From NCBI GenBank assembly GCA_016872555.1, contig VGZO01000003.1:1-64000 (forward strand): a DNA stretch of 64,000 nt. The letters run 5' to 3'. A program made the position numbers and the translations under genes. The notes beneath the pieces are model-generated. The model was not told where the DNA came from. It made no database searches and saw only the letters and a list, made by a program, of their open reading frames with translations. This DNA is from Planctomycetota bacterium. GTDB lineage: Bacteria; Planctomycetota; Planctomycetia; Pirellulales; UBA1268. Of the stretch, positions 1-8,349 are shown one piece after another (within the stretch, counting starts at the first letter, position 1; each line of letters begins with the position of its first letter).

Positions 1-324
1 GTCCGCTTGGGCGACCGCGGGAAACGCCGAGGGTTTCCCAGGTCGCCGTCGGCCGCATCCAGCGGCCGATCGACTCATCCTGAGCGTGTTCGTTCCGCTG
101 CGGACAAAGCCATCCATGGCCCTCGCCGGCCGCGGGACGGCCGGCTCAGCAAGTCCGCTTGGGCGACCGCGGGAAACGCCGAGGGTTTCCCAGGTCGCCG
201 TCGGCCGCATCCAGCGGCCGATCGACTCATCCTGAGCGTGTTCGTTCCGCTGCGGACAAAGCCATCCATGGCCCTCGCCGGCCGCGGGACGGCCGGCTCA
301 GCAAGTCCGCTTGGGCGACCGCGG
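1..324. repeat. Perfect 152-bp tandem repeat, two copies plus 20 bp of a third
   Basis: The 152-base unit at 1-152 recurs base for base at 153-304, and its first 20 bases start a third time at 305-324, after which the match stops abruptly. Each copy carries a 7-bp perfect hairpin (arms GGGAAAC and GTTTCCC, loop of 7) at 19-39 and 171-191. The array starts at the window edge, so the number of copies to the left is unknown. It ends 14 bases before the stop codon of the adjacent minus-strand gene. Open frames cross the array in several frames, but the peptides are low-complexity and repeat with the DNA, so I read it as non-coding. Confidence 0.95.
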
Positions 325-337
325 CCCGCCTGCCGCT

Positions 338-1168
338 TCACGCCTGTTCGCGGAGCAGCGGTGGCGGATCCTCGATGTCGTCGAGCTCCGGGGGCAGCTT
401 GATCTGGCGCATCGTCTCGTCGGTGCGCCGCATCCCCTCGGCGACCTCGTCGACCCGCTTCGCGAGGTCGCCGACGTCGCGTGGCGTGACCGACGACTCG
501 GCGAGCGCGGCGATCTTCGACTCCAGCCGCTCGACCTCGGCGACGATCACGGCGAGCTTGCGCTGCGCCTCCTCGACGTTGCCGAGTCGCGCCTTGTTGG
601 TCCGCAGGTCGTCCTCGAGGACGGCGCGGAGGTCGGTGGACGAGGCAGTGCCCGAGGGGAGCGCCGCCAGGCGCTGCTCGAGGCTCGCGATCCGGCGGCG
701 CAGCGACAGCTCATCGGTGTGGCCGAGGAAGTCGGAGATCGACTGGGCCCCCCGGATCATCCGCAGGTGGCCCCACAGCAGACGGTCGAGTGCTTCCAGC
801 GATGCCGAGTCGATGCCGCCACGGACGCTGCCGGCGAGGTCGACGAGGCGTTCGCAGTGGGTCTTGAGGTGGTCGAATCGCTCGCGCAGTTCCGGCGACA
901 GCGACTTGCGGATCCGCTCGAACGACTGCTGCGACTCCGCTGATCGTTCCTGCCGCCGTGCCTTGGCATCGCGGGCATCGATCGCCGAACGGAAGCGGTC
1001 GCTGCCGATCATGCTGGCGATGTAGTAGATCTCTCCCGCGGCCAGCAGCGGAAGGACGACGCCGGGAAAACCACTGATGTACGCGGCCGCGATCCCCCCG
1101 CCGAGGAACAGCAGGTTCCACTTCGTGGAGAAGGCCGCGTTGAGATAGCTGCCGATGCGCCCGAACAC
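338..1168 (-). CDS. Membrane-anchored coiled-coil protein of the PspA cluster
   Basis: The protein has 276 residues and no family that I recognise. Residues about 16-55 form two hydrophobic segments that look like a membrane hairpin. The rest is charged and mostly helical: about 60-130 resembles a helical bundle, and about 150-245 has the heptad pattern of a coiled coil (repeated E/R/L with few glycines). The C-terminus is short, acidic and proline-rich. It is the last gene of a minus-strand run that begins with pspA and starts 30 bases after the ABC ATPase stop codon, so it is probably co-transcribed. A role in tethering or sensing at the inner membrane is inference from topology and context. 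Confidence 0.85.
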   Translation of the reverse strand: MFGRIGSYLNAAFSTKWNLLFLGGGIAAAYISGFPGVVLPLLAAGEIYYIASMIGSDRFRSAIDARDAKARRQERSAESQQSFERIRKSLSPELRERFDHLKTHCERLVDLAGSVRGGIDSASLEALDRLLWGHLRMIRGAQSISDFLGHTDELSLRRRIASLEQRLAALPSGTASSTDLRAVLEDDLRTNKARLGNVEEAQRKLAVIVAEVERLESKIAALAESSVTPRDVGDLAKRVDEVAEGMRRTDETMRQIKLPPELDDIEDPPPLLREQA

Positions 1169-1198
1169 GTCCGCTCGTCCCCCGTCGGCCAGACCGTG

Positions 1199-2074
1199 TC
1201 AGAAGGGTCTCGTCGCTTCGGCCTCGATCCGCCCGAGGCGATCCTGGAGATGGTGAACCTTCTCGTGGAACCAGGGCTGTGACTGCGTTTCCCGCGCCGG
1301 CGCCGACGCCGCCGGCATGTGGATCTCCTCGACGATCCGCCCCGGCGTCGTCGCCATCACGAACACCCGGTCTCCAAGATACACCGCCTCCTCGACCGAA
1401 TGGGTCACGAACAGGATCGTCGCCTCGACCTCGCGCCACAGCCGCACCAGCAGGTCCTGCATGTCCAAGCGCGTCGCCGGATCGAGGGCCCCGAACGGCT
1501 CGTCCATGAGGATCACCCGCGGCCTGAGGATCAGCGTCCGGGCGATCGCCACCCGCTGCCGCATTCCCCCCGACAACTCGTGCGGGTACTTGCCGGCGTC
1601 GCGCGTCGGGTCGAGCCCGACCCGGGCGATCCACTCGAGCGCCTCCGCTTCCCGCGCCCGTCGGCCGACGCCCCTGCACTCCAGCCCGAAGGCGACGTTG
1701 GCCAGCACGGTCCGGTTGTCGAAGCTCGTGTAGTCCTGGAACACCATCCCCCGGTCCGCGCCGGGGCCGACGACCGGCCGGCCGAGCACGCGCACGCTGC
1801 CGCTGGTCGGCGGATGCTGGGGAGCGAGGCCGGCGACAAGCCTCAGCACGGTGCTCTTCCCGCAGCCGCTCGGGCCGAGAAACGACGAGATCTCTCCATG
1901 GTCGACGACGTCGGGAATCGTGAACGTTACCCCCTCGATCGCCACGACAGCCCGGCCATCGGCGCCGGCGTAGGTCTTGCCGACGGAGAGAAACTCGACC
2001 GCGGCGGGGCGTTCGGCGGCCGCGGGGCCCGGCGGCGGGGCCGCGGCTGGTTCTCCCCCCGTCTCCGCGCTCAT
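1199..2074 (-). CDS. ABC transporter ATP-binding protein, nitrate/sulfonate/taurine type
   Basis: This 291-residue protein is the cytoplasmic ATPase of an ABC importer of the TauB/SsuB family. Walker A reads GPSGCGKST, the signature is LSGGMRQR, Walker B is VILMDEPFGALD, and the switch histidine lies in FVTHSVEEA. About 25 extra Pro/Ala-rich residues precede the ABC domain. The ATG at 2074 overlaps the permease stop codon as ATGA, so translation is probably coupled. The same frame stays open far upstream, but that part lies antisense-like inside the permease gene in another frame. The substrate cannot be read from the sequence; the neighbours (binding protein with OmpA domain, PspA, AAA ATPase) suggest an envelope-related job. 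Confidence 0.92.
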   Translation of the reverse strand: MSAETGGEPAAAPPPGPAAAERPAAVEFLSVGKTYAGADGRAVVAIEGVTFTIPDVVDHGEISSFLGPSGCGKSTVLRLVAGLAPQHPPTSGSVRVLGRPVVGPGADRGMVFQDYTSFDNRTVLANVAFGLECRGVGRRAREAEALEWIARVGLDPTRDAGKYPHELSGGMRQRVAIARTLILRPRVILMDEPFGALDPATRLDMQDLLVRLWREVEATILFVTHSVEEAVYLGDRVFVMATTPGRIVEEIHMPAASAPARETQSQPWFHEKVHHLQDRLGRIEAEATRPF

Positions 2075-3000
2075 GGCCCGGCCTCCCCTGACCTCGCGCC
2101 CCACCACGCCCCGACGACGTCGTGGACGAACCAGGTCCAGGCCCGTGGCAGCAGTCCCTGGCCACCGTACCGGTAGGGGAACAGGTCGCACTGCAGCCAC
2201 CACAGACCACGGTCGATGAGGTACGCGACCAGCGGGATCGTGAACAGGACGATCAGGATCGGCTCGCGCTGGCCGCGCCGCTGCGAGACGTTGATCAGGT
2301 CGCCGAGGCCCCCCGCGTCGCCCCCGAGCTTCACCACCTCGGCGAGCATCACGTAGCCGAACGCGATCCCGAACAGCAGCCGGAGCGAATTGAAGATCGC
2401 CGGCGCCGCGAGGGGAAGCAGCACCTTGAGGATGATCTGGAGCCGCGACGCCCCGAGCGTCAGCGCGGTGTCGACGTAGCGCTGCGGGACCTCGCGGACC
2501 GCGGCGGTCGTGTCGCTGACGACGAACGCGACGCAGGCGATGAACAGGAACATCACCTTCTGCAGCTCGCCGATGCCGAAGAAGAAGAACGTCAGCGGGA
2601 TCAGGGCCGCGACCGGGATGTTGCGGCCGAAGATCGTCAGCGGCGCGAGAAACGCCCGCAACTCCGCGAAGCAGGCCGCCAACACCCCGAGCGGCACGCC
2701 GACTGCGGCCGCCAGTCCGAAACCGAGCACCACGCGCTTGAGCGTCACGGCGGTGTTGGTGGGGAGCCGCCCCTCGCCAAACACGCGCGGCGCGGCGCTG
2801 ACCGTCTCGGTCGGGCTGGGGAGCGTGGCCGGCCCGATGAACCGGCTCTCCGCCTCGCCGGCGGTGGCGAGGAACCACAGCGCGGCGACCAGCGCGAGGC
2901 TGGTCATCCCCCACAACGCCGCCATCGCCACCGTCGTCTCGCCGCGCATCGGCGCCGCGGGGGGCCGGGGCATGGCGTCACGGGCGACGGTGTCGCTCAT
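2071..3000 (-). CDS. ABC transporter permease, TauC/SsuC-like
   Basis: A 309-residue integral membrane protein of the binding-protein-dependent permease family. The first hydrophobic segment is near residues 24-46, followed by a periplasmic stretch and a core of about five segments. The EAA-type loop that contacts the ATPase reads TLGASRLQIILKVLLP (around residues 180-196). Its start codon overlaps the stop codon of the binding-protein gene by 4 bases, and its own stop overlaps the ATPase start, which gives a tight three-gene transporter unit. The C-terminal 40 residues (after the last segment) are aromatic-rich and longer than in most relatives. Confidence 0.92.
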   Translation of the reverse strand: MSDTVARDAMPRPPAAPMRGETTVAMAALWGMTSLALVAALWFLATAGEAESRFIGPATLPSPTETVSAAPRVFGEGRLPTNTAVTLKRVVLGFGLAAAVGVPLGVLAACFAELRAFLAPLTIFGRNIPVAALIPLTFFFFGIGELQKVMFLFIACVAFVVSDTTAAVREVPQRYVDTALTLGASRLQIILKVLLPLAAPAIFNSLRLLFGIAFGYVMLAEVVKLGGDAGGLGDLINVSQRRGQREPILIVLFTIPLVAYLIDRGLWWLQCDLFPYRYGGQGLLPRAWTWFVHDVVGAWWGARSGEAGP

Positions 3001-4766
3001 TCCTTCTCCGCGGAGTACACCTTGATCTCCACGCGACGGTTGAGGGCATGGTCGTCGGGATGGTCGTCGTCGGCGGGCCGATCCCAGCCGAGGCCATCGA
3101 CGGCGAAGCGGTTGTCGTCGAGGTCGAACTTCTCGACGATCGCCTCCTTCACCGCCCGGGCGCGCTGCAACGACAATTCCTTGACCATCGTCGCCGGTAC
3201 GGCCCCCTTCATCGAACTGTCGGTGTGCCCCTCGATCACGATCCGGGCGTTGCCGAATTGCTTCGCCAGGGCTGCCACCTCGTCGAGCACGAGGTCGACG
3301 CGCGGATCGTAGGGCTGTTCGACGTCCTTCCCGTCGATCTTCTTGATCACCGTCTTCCGCAGTTCGGAGCTGTTCGGGAAGAACTTGATGACGATCGTGT
3401 TGGTGAGGATCTCGTCGTTCTCGGCACGGATCTGGCCGACCGACCGCGGCTGGACCACGGCGGTGTACTCGTCCTTGGTCTCGGCGTATTTCGGCTCGGT
3501 ACCGAGTTTCTGCAGGACCGAGAAATCCATCACCTGATCGAACGGCACGGGATTGTTGGAGATCGCCCCGACCTTCCGATACAGGTAATAAGCCTGCTTC
3601 CAGATCCGCTCGAAGTTGGCGGGATTGTTGCGGTTGAGGAAGAACTGGTAATTCTCCGCCCAGTTGGTCGAGTGGGCATCGCCGAGCATCGACAGCGCGT
3701 CGGCGGCCGGGATCGTGTACCCGTCGGCCATCAGCTGGGCGACGCGGGCCCGGACGTCTTCGCGATTCAGCTCGCTCATCGCGTCGAAGATGCCGCGCAC
3801 GAGGGCCTCGACCTTGTCGGGGTGATCCTTGGCGAAGTCCGCCCGGGCGAACCAGACGTCGGCGATCAGCCGGTTGGCGGTCTTGGTCGTGACCAGCATC
3901 CGGTTGCCCTTGGCTTCGGCGAGGTTGTAGATGTCCGGGGCCCACGACACACAACCCGCGATGCTCTTGTCGCGGTTGAACGCGGCGGCCGCCTCGAACG
4001 CCGTCGTGACGTAGATCATCTCCACGTCGGCCGGCTGCAGCCCGCCGGCGACGAGCATGTTGAGGGCGAAGAACTGGCTCGGTGAGTTCTGCGCCATCAC
4101 GAGCTTCTTGCCGGCGAGATCCTTGACCGTCTTGATCGTGTCGCGGACGACGATCCCATCGCCACCATTGGAGAAGTCGACCTGCTGGTAGACGCGCGGC
4201 ATGATCCGCGAATCCTTGGCGAAGCTGTCGACGAACAACGGCAGCATGTCGAGCGTCGCCCAGCCGATGTGCACCTCACCGGCCGCATAGGCATCCCGCA
4301 TCTGGACGGGGTCGTCGATCAGCACCAGCTCGACCTTGAACGGACGCCCCCCCGGCGCCTGCCAGACCTTGCCCGGCTTGAAGCCGTCGTTGGCGAGGAT
4401 GATCGGGCTCCAGCCGGCCCAGACGTTGAGGGCGAAGCGGACGGTGTCGTTTTCCAGCGGCTTGTAGGCGCTGACCCCCTTCACCGGCGGCAGGCGCTCG
4501 GCGGGCTTGAAGGTGTATTCCTTCACGGTCGTGGGCACGGCGACGTCGGGGGCCTCGGACATGGGACCCCCGGCACTGCTCCCGCCGCCCCCCCCCGGCG
4601 CCGGTCCGCCGCCGCCCGGGCCGGGCCCTCCGGCCATCGGGGCGGCGCGCGGCGCCGCCACGGGGCGGTCGCCGAACATCCCCGCCCGCCACGCGGCCAA
4701 GGCGACCAGTCCGAGGATCACCGCCCACACCGCCAGCCAGAACGGAGCCTTGGGTTCGTTCGCCAT
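2997..4766 (-). CDS. ABC substrate-binding protein fused to a C-terminal OmpA peptidoglycan-binding domain
   Basis: The 589-residue protein has an uncleaved-looking N-terminal membrane anchor (residues 8-26), a Gly/Pro-rich flexible linker (about 35-67), an NMT1/SsuA/TauA-like periplasmic binding domain (about 100-430), and an OmpA-family domain (about 460-589). The OmpA part shows the hallmark motifs VIEGHTDSS, LSLQRARAV and LNRRVEI, which hold the Asp and Arg that bind diaminopimelate in this family. Importer binding proteins normally end after the solute domain, so the architecture would tie a solute receptor to both the inner membrane and peptidoglycan. The permease gene overlaps it by 4 bases. 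Binding by the OmpA domain is inferred from the family, and the ligand is unknown. Confidence 0.93.
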   Translation of the reverse strand: MANEPKAPFWLAVWAVILGLVALAAWRAGMFGDRPVAAPRAAPMAGGPGPGGGGPAPGGGGGSSAGGPMSEAPDVAVPTTVKEYTFKPAERLPPVKGVSAYKPLENDTVRFALNVWAGWSPIILANDGFKPGKVWQAPGGRPFKVELVLIDDPVQMRDAYAAGEVHIGWATLDMLPLFVDSFAKDSRIMPRVYQQVDFSNGGDGIVVRDTIKTVKDLAGKKLVMAQNSPSQFFALNMLVAGGLQPADVEMIYVTTAFEAAAAFNRDKSIAGCVSWAPDIYNLAEAKGNRMLVTTKTANRLIADVWFARADFAKDHPDKVEALVRGIFDAMSELNREDVRARVAQLMADGYTIPAADALSMLGDAHSTNWAENYQFFLNRNNPANFERIWKQAYYLYRKVGAISNNPVPFDQVMDFSVLQKLGTEPKYAETKDEYTAVVQPRSVGQIRAENDEILTNTIVIKFFPNSSELRKTVIKKIDGKDVEQPYDPRVDLVLDEVAALAKQFGNARIVIEGHTDSSMKGAVPATMVKELSLQRARAVKEAIVEKFDLDDNRFAVDGLGWDRPADDDHPDDHALNRRVEIKVYSAEKE

Positions 4767-4813
4767 CGTGTCCCTCGTGAAAAACGGCCGACCGGATCGT
4801 GACCGCCGTCAGA

Positions 4814-5119
4814 TCAACCCTGAAACCGGGTCCGCGGCCGCGCCCGGCCCGCCATGTGAAGCATGTTCATCAGATCGTAGGCCGTGACCTCGCACAGCAG
4901 CTTGGTCACCTTCTCGTGGGCCTCGGGGGAGAGGAGTGGCTCGACTTCCTTCATCAAGGCAACGAGACGCTTCTCCTGGTCCTCGACTTCCTTCGAATCG
5001 ACACGCCCGTCGGCAACCGCATCGACGAACGAGTCGAGCTTCCGCGCGTACTCCTGCAGCAGCGGCGCCTCGGTGGTGGCGTCGAACCAGGGGGTGCTGG
5101 GGCTGGAACCACGGGCCAT
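4814..5119 (-). CDS. Small conserved-looking protein between the AAA ATPase and binding-protein genes
   Basis: A 101-residue protein that I do not recognise. It is soluble, acidic and predicted helical, with a central run of charged residues (about 25-75) and no Cys pair, signal peptide or membrane segment. It starts 81 bases after the AAA ATPase stop codon and ends 47 bases before the start of the SBP-OmpA gene, in the same direction, so it is very likely part of the same operon. The ATG at 5119 is preceded by a GAGG-containing purine stretch. Its position suggests an adaptor for either the ATPase or the transporter; that is inference only. Confidence 0.75.
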   Translation of the reverse strand: MARGSSPSTPWFDATTEAPLLQEYARKLDSFVDAVADGRVDSKEVEDQEKRLVALMKEVEPLLSPEAHEKVTKLLCEVTAYDLMNMLHMAGRARPRTRFQG

Positions 5120-5200
5120 GGTGAACTCCTCGGAGGTTTCTGATCAGCCTATCGGGAAAACGGTCTGCGGTCGTGGACGCCGCCGCTCGGCGGCCGCGGC

Positions 5201-7135
5201 TCAGGTGCCGGCCATGTCGCGTAATTCGGCCATCCGCTCCTGCAGGTCGGCGCGCCCGCCGGGGCGGCTGACGGCCTCGCGCCAGCGCTCGGGCAGGAAG
5301 CGTTTCTCGGTGCATTCGAGGACGGCGGCGATCTCCTGGGCTTCCTTCTCCAACCCCTGCGCCGAGGGAAGGAAGTCGGTGAGTGCCTCCTGGAAATCGG
5401 CATCGCCGATCTCGTCGCCGCCGGGAGCCGGTCGCCCTTCCTCCGCGGCGGCGGCGGCGCGCTCGAGCCCCTTGCGCCGCGCCGCCAGGACGATGCTCTC
5501 GATGTCGGCCCCGGACAGGCCGAGCTCGAGATCCACCTGCCCTGGCAGGCCCGGCGCCAGCTTCACGCGGCATTTCCGCGCCATCGCCTGGAACATCGCC
5601 TCCATCTCGGCCTGATCGTGTGGGTAGAAGAGGGGAATGTGGACTTCCGCCCGCCCCTGTCGCTTGAGGTCGATGGGGAGGCGATCGGGGCGGCTGGTGA
5701 GGAGCATCCAGACGATCTTGCCGCGGTAGCGGGTGTCTCCCATCTGCCGGGCGATCATCGAGAACACCCTGGCGCTGGTTCCCGAGTCACCACCGGACTC
5801 ACGGTTGCCGAGGGCCGCATCGGCCTCGTCGATGATCACCACCACCGGGCCGAGGCTGCGGAGGACGCCGAGGGCGTGCTCGAGATTGCCCTCGGTCTCG
5901 CCGACGTACTTGCTGCGGAAGTTCTTCAGCTCCACGCACGGGATCCCGACGCTGCCGGCATAGCACTCGGCGATGAAGCTCTTGCCGGTACCCACCGGCC
6001 CGCAGATCAGGTAGCCCATCGGCGCGGCATCGAGCTGGCCACGACGGATCGCCTTGGCATCGGCTTCGAGGCGTGCCTTCGCGGCCTCGTGACCGGCGAC
6101 GTTGTCGAGCGTCAGGCGTGGCTGGATGAACTCGATCAGCCCCCGGCACGACCGCTCGATGAGATCTTTCTTCTTCGCGCCGAACTCAGCCCCGTCGGGC
6201 GCCGTGCCCTCCCGCGCCGACAGCGTGACGATCGCCCGGATACTCTCGAGCGTGAGGCCGGCCGAGAGCTTCGACATGCGCTCGACCGCGTCCATCTGTC
6301 CGACCGGCACGCCCACGGCGCGGGCGGTGGCCAGGGCGAAGCGGCGCCGCTCGTCGGCGTCTGGGAGCGGCACCTCGATCGCGGTCACCGCCGGATTGGT
6401 GACGAGACGCGGATGGACCTCGGCCATCGTCTCGGCGAGCAGCACGATCGCGACGTTGACACGGCGGAGCAGTGGATTGGTCGCCCAGCCGACGACCCGG
6501 ACGAGCCGGCCGGCGGTACCACGCGAGGCGCTCGCGGCATCGCCGTCAGGCACGAGGTACTGGGCATGGTCGAGGAAGACGGCGATCTTCTTGCGCTGCT
6601 CGGGAGGATCGGTGAGATTCCGCTCGAGGATCGCGTCGATCGCGGCCAGGGCGGCATCGGGCTCGCGCGGCCAGGCCGAGGCGTTGCCGAGCCGCTCGGA
6701 AAGCCATTGCACCATCGTGCGCAACCGCGACGGATCGGAGCCGGCCAACGGCCGCAGCCCCTTGCCCACGTCGTAGGCCAGGACCACGTCCCAGCTGCCG
6801 AAGACCTCGCGGGCGAGAAAGTCACCGACGGTTCCGAAAGCCGCCGCCGGATCAGCCGCAGGTGTCGTCGTCGCCGACTCGGGGCCGAGCGGCACCAGAT
6901 CGCGGACGTTGCCATGCGCCAGGAAGACGCAACTGGTGCCCGACAGGTAGGCGTCGCCGAGCCGCTCCGCCCACGACGGACACCAATCAGGCAGGGCACC
7001 GCCGGGACGGGTCCCGGTGCCCAGCCCGGTCCGCGGGCCATTGGCAGCCGGCGTGGCGCCCGTCTCGGCAGGGAGCCTGTCCCGGTGGGCCGGAGGGCCT
7101 CCGATCGCCGACGCCCTCGATGAATCGTCGTTCAC
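5201..7135 (-). CDS. Tandem AAA ATPase, first module degenerate
   Basis: I start this at the GTG at 7135, which has a GGAAGG ribosome site about 6 bases upstream; the frame is open to 7249 but that extension is basic and low-complexity. The 644-residue product has a classical AAA module in its second half: Walker A GPVGTGKS (about 378-386), Walker B VVIIDEADAAL (about 430), and a second-region arginine stretch near TSRPDRLP. The first half has an AAA-like fold pattern with a Walker-B-like KIAVFLDHAQYL but no P-loop, so it looks like a degenerate ATPase module. It sits 199 bases after pspA. AAA proteins of this kind remodel protein complexes; working on PspA polymers or the membrane transporter is inference. 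Confidence 0.9.
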   Translation of the reverse strand: MNDDSSRASAIGGPPAHRDRLPAETGATPAANGPRTGLGTGTRPGGALPDWCPSWAERLGDAYLSGTSCVFLAHGNVRDLVPLGPESATTTPAADPAAAFGTVGDFLAREVFGSWDVVLAYDVGKGLRPLAGSDPSRLRTMVQWLSERLGNASAWPREPDAALAAIDAILERNLTDPPEQRKKIAVFLDHAQYLVPDGDAASASRGTAGRLVRVVGWATNPLLRRVNVAIVLLAETMAEVHPRLVTNPAVTAIEVPLPDADERRRFALATARAVGVPVGQMDAVERMSKLSAGLTLESIRAIVTLSAREGTAPDGAEFGAKKKDLIERSCRGLIEFIQPRLTLDNVAGHEAAKARLEADAKAIRRGQLDAAPMGYLICGPVGTGKSFIAECYAGSVGIPCVELKNFRSKYVGETEGNLEHALGVLRSLGPVVVIIDEADAALGNRESGGDSGTSARVFSMIARQMGDTRYRGKIVWMLLTSRPDRLPIDLKRQGRAEVHIPLFYPHDQAEMEAMFQAMARKCRVKLAPGLPGQVDLELGLSGADIESIVLAARRKGLERAAAAAEEGRPAPGGDEIGDADFQEALTDFLPSAQGLEKEAQEIAAVLECTEKRFLPERWREAVSRPGGRADLQERMAELRDMAGT

Positions 7136-7334
7136 GGCACCTTCCGTGCGCCCGGGCGCACGCCTCGTCTGGCCATGGGTCCCACTGACGCCGGACCGTC
7201 GGTCGCGGGGGGTACGGGACACGCCGCCCGTGGGACGGGGCGCGGCCACGGATGGGCTGCACGATCCGTCGCCAGGCTGGCCGCAACGGTCCCCACGGAA
7301 AAGTCGGGGGCGTCGCCGTTGTGAACGGAGCGCC

Positions 7335-8084
7335 TCAGCCTGAGATCTGTCGGAGCCGTTCTGACCCGAGCAGCTTCTCGTCGTCCGTGACCTTCGACGT
7401 CTCGGGAGTCACCATCCCCAACTCGCGCTCGAACTCACGGAGGGCCGCGTCGGCCATCTGCGACTCGACTCGCTGCTCGTCCTTGATCTTGTCGAGCCCG
7501 TCGCCGGACAGGTCGGCGGCGACGCGCACCTTCGCGCGGTTGAGCCCGATCTTGTCCTGGATCACGTCCTCGATCTGGCCGAAGTCGGTGGTGACGTCGA
7601 ACTTGAAGGTCGAGGCGAGCTTCGCCAACTCGGCTTCGGCCCGCGACATCTTCAGGTCGGCGTCGTACTTCTGGATCTTGTGCTTGAGGTCGGCGAGCTT
7701 CTTGGTGGCATGCTTCACTTTGGTGACGTTGTTGCCGTACGCCGTCTCGTGGAGCTTGAGCTGGGCCTCGTTCTCCTCGAGGTCCTTGCGAGCACGCTGC
7801 AGTTCGAGCGCGAACTTCGCCGCCGTCTCGCGCTCGCCCGCCTGGAGGTAGGCCTTGACCTGCGCCTCGAGTTTGGCGACGTGCTGGCGGTCTCCCTCGG
7901 CCTGACGAGCGACCCGCTCGACGAGCGCCCGGTACTGCTCCAGCCCCTCGCGCCCCTCCTTCATCTGGTCGACGGCCTTGTCGTATTCGTACTGCAGCTG
8001 CGCGATCGGATCGGCGGTCCAGAAAAAGTTGGCGATCTTGTTGACCTGGGCGGCCATCGCCTTCCACAGCTTGCCGAGGATCAT
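7335..8084 (-). CDS. pspA: PspA/IM30 family envelope-stress protein
   Basis: A 249-residue protein that is almost entirely helical and charged, the hallmark of the PspA/Vipp1 (IM30, ESCRT-III-like) superfamily. The N-terminus carries an amphipathic-type helix (ILGKLWKAMAAQVNKI), followed by the family pattern FFWTADPIAQLQYEYDKAVDQ and long heptad coiled coils (about 30-200). Family members coat and repair the inner membrane after loss of proton motive force. Its length fits the family. It is the first gene of the seven-gene minus-strand cluster. No PspF, PspB or PspC homologue is visible here, so regulation must differ from the enterobacterial system, although a sigma-54-like promoter lies upstream. 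Confidence 0.92.
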   Translation of the reverse strand: MILGKLWKAMAAQVNKIANFFWTADPIAQLQYEYDKAVDQMKEGREGLEQYRALVERVARQAEGDRQHVAKLEAQVKAYLQAGERETAAKFALELQRARKDLEENEAQLKLHETAYGNNVTKVKHATKKLADLKHKIQKYDADLKMSRAEAELAKLASTFKFDVTTDFGQIEDVIQDKIGLNRAKVRVAADLSGDGLDKIKDEQRVESQMADAALREFERELGMVTPETSKVTDDEKLLGSERLRQISG

Positions 8085-8286
8085 CGGATCATCTCCAGGG
8101 TGCGGGTCGGGATCGGGAGCGGATCCCCGGGACCGTCGGCGAATCGCCCGAGAACCAGCGGCCTCCGCGGGCGGTGCCGGGGCCGGGCCCGCTGGAACGG
8201 GCGGACAGGACCCTCCGTCCGCCTTTTCAGCGAGATTCCCCAGGGGTCATCGTCTTACCCCCCCGCGCCACGACCGTCAAACGTCC

Positions 8287-8302
8287 TGCAATACCGCTGC
8301 CC
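8287..8302 (-). promoter_or_regulatory. Candidate sigma-54 (-24/-12) promoter for the pspA cluster
   Basis: Read on the minus strand the 16-mer is GGGCAGCGGTATTGCA, which I aligned by eye to the sigma-54 consensus TGGCACG-N4-TTGCW. The essential GG and GC are present with the correct spacing, and the whole TTGCA block matches, but the CACG part is CAGC. It lies about 203 bases upstream of the pspA ATG, within the gap after the LRR gene. The long leader contains a 7-bp hairpin at 8200-8223 (arms GGCGGAC and GTCCGCC). Enterobacterial pspA is also sigma-54 dependent, which makes the match suggestive, not proven. Confidence 0.35.
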
Positions 8303-8349
8303 TTGGCAGGGTCGGCAGGCCCGGCACCAGCGTGGCCGGACGGAACACG

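Noticed and set aside
1-324. CRISPR array
   Set aside because: The repeat unit is 152 bases with no variable spacers; it is a simple tandem duplication.
8200-8227. Hairpin followed by TTTT on the plus strand, like a terminator
   Set aside because: No plus-strand gene ends nearby; both flanking genes are on the minus strand, so it is more likely leader structure or chance.
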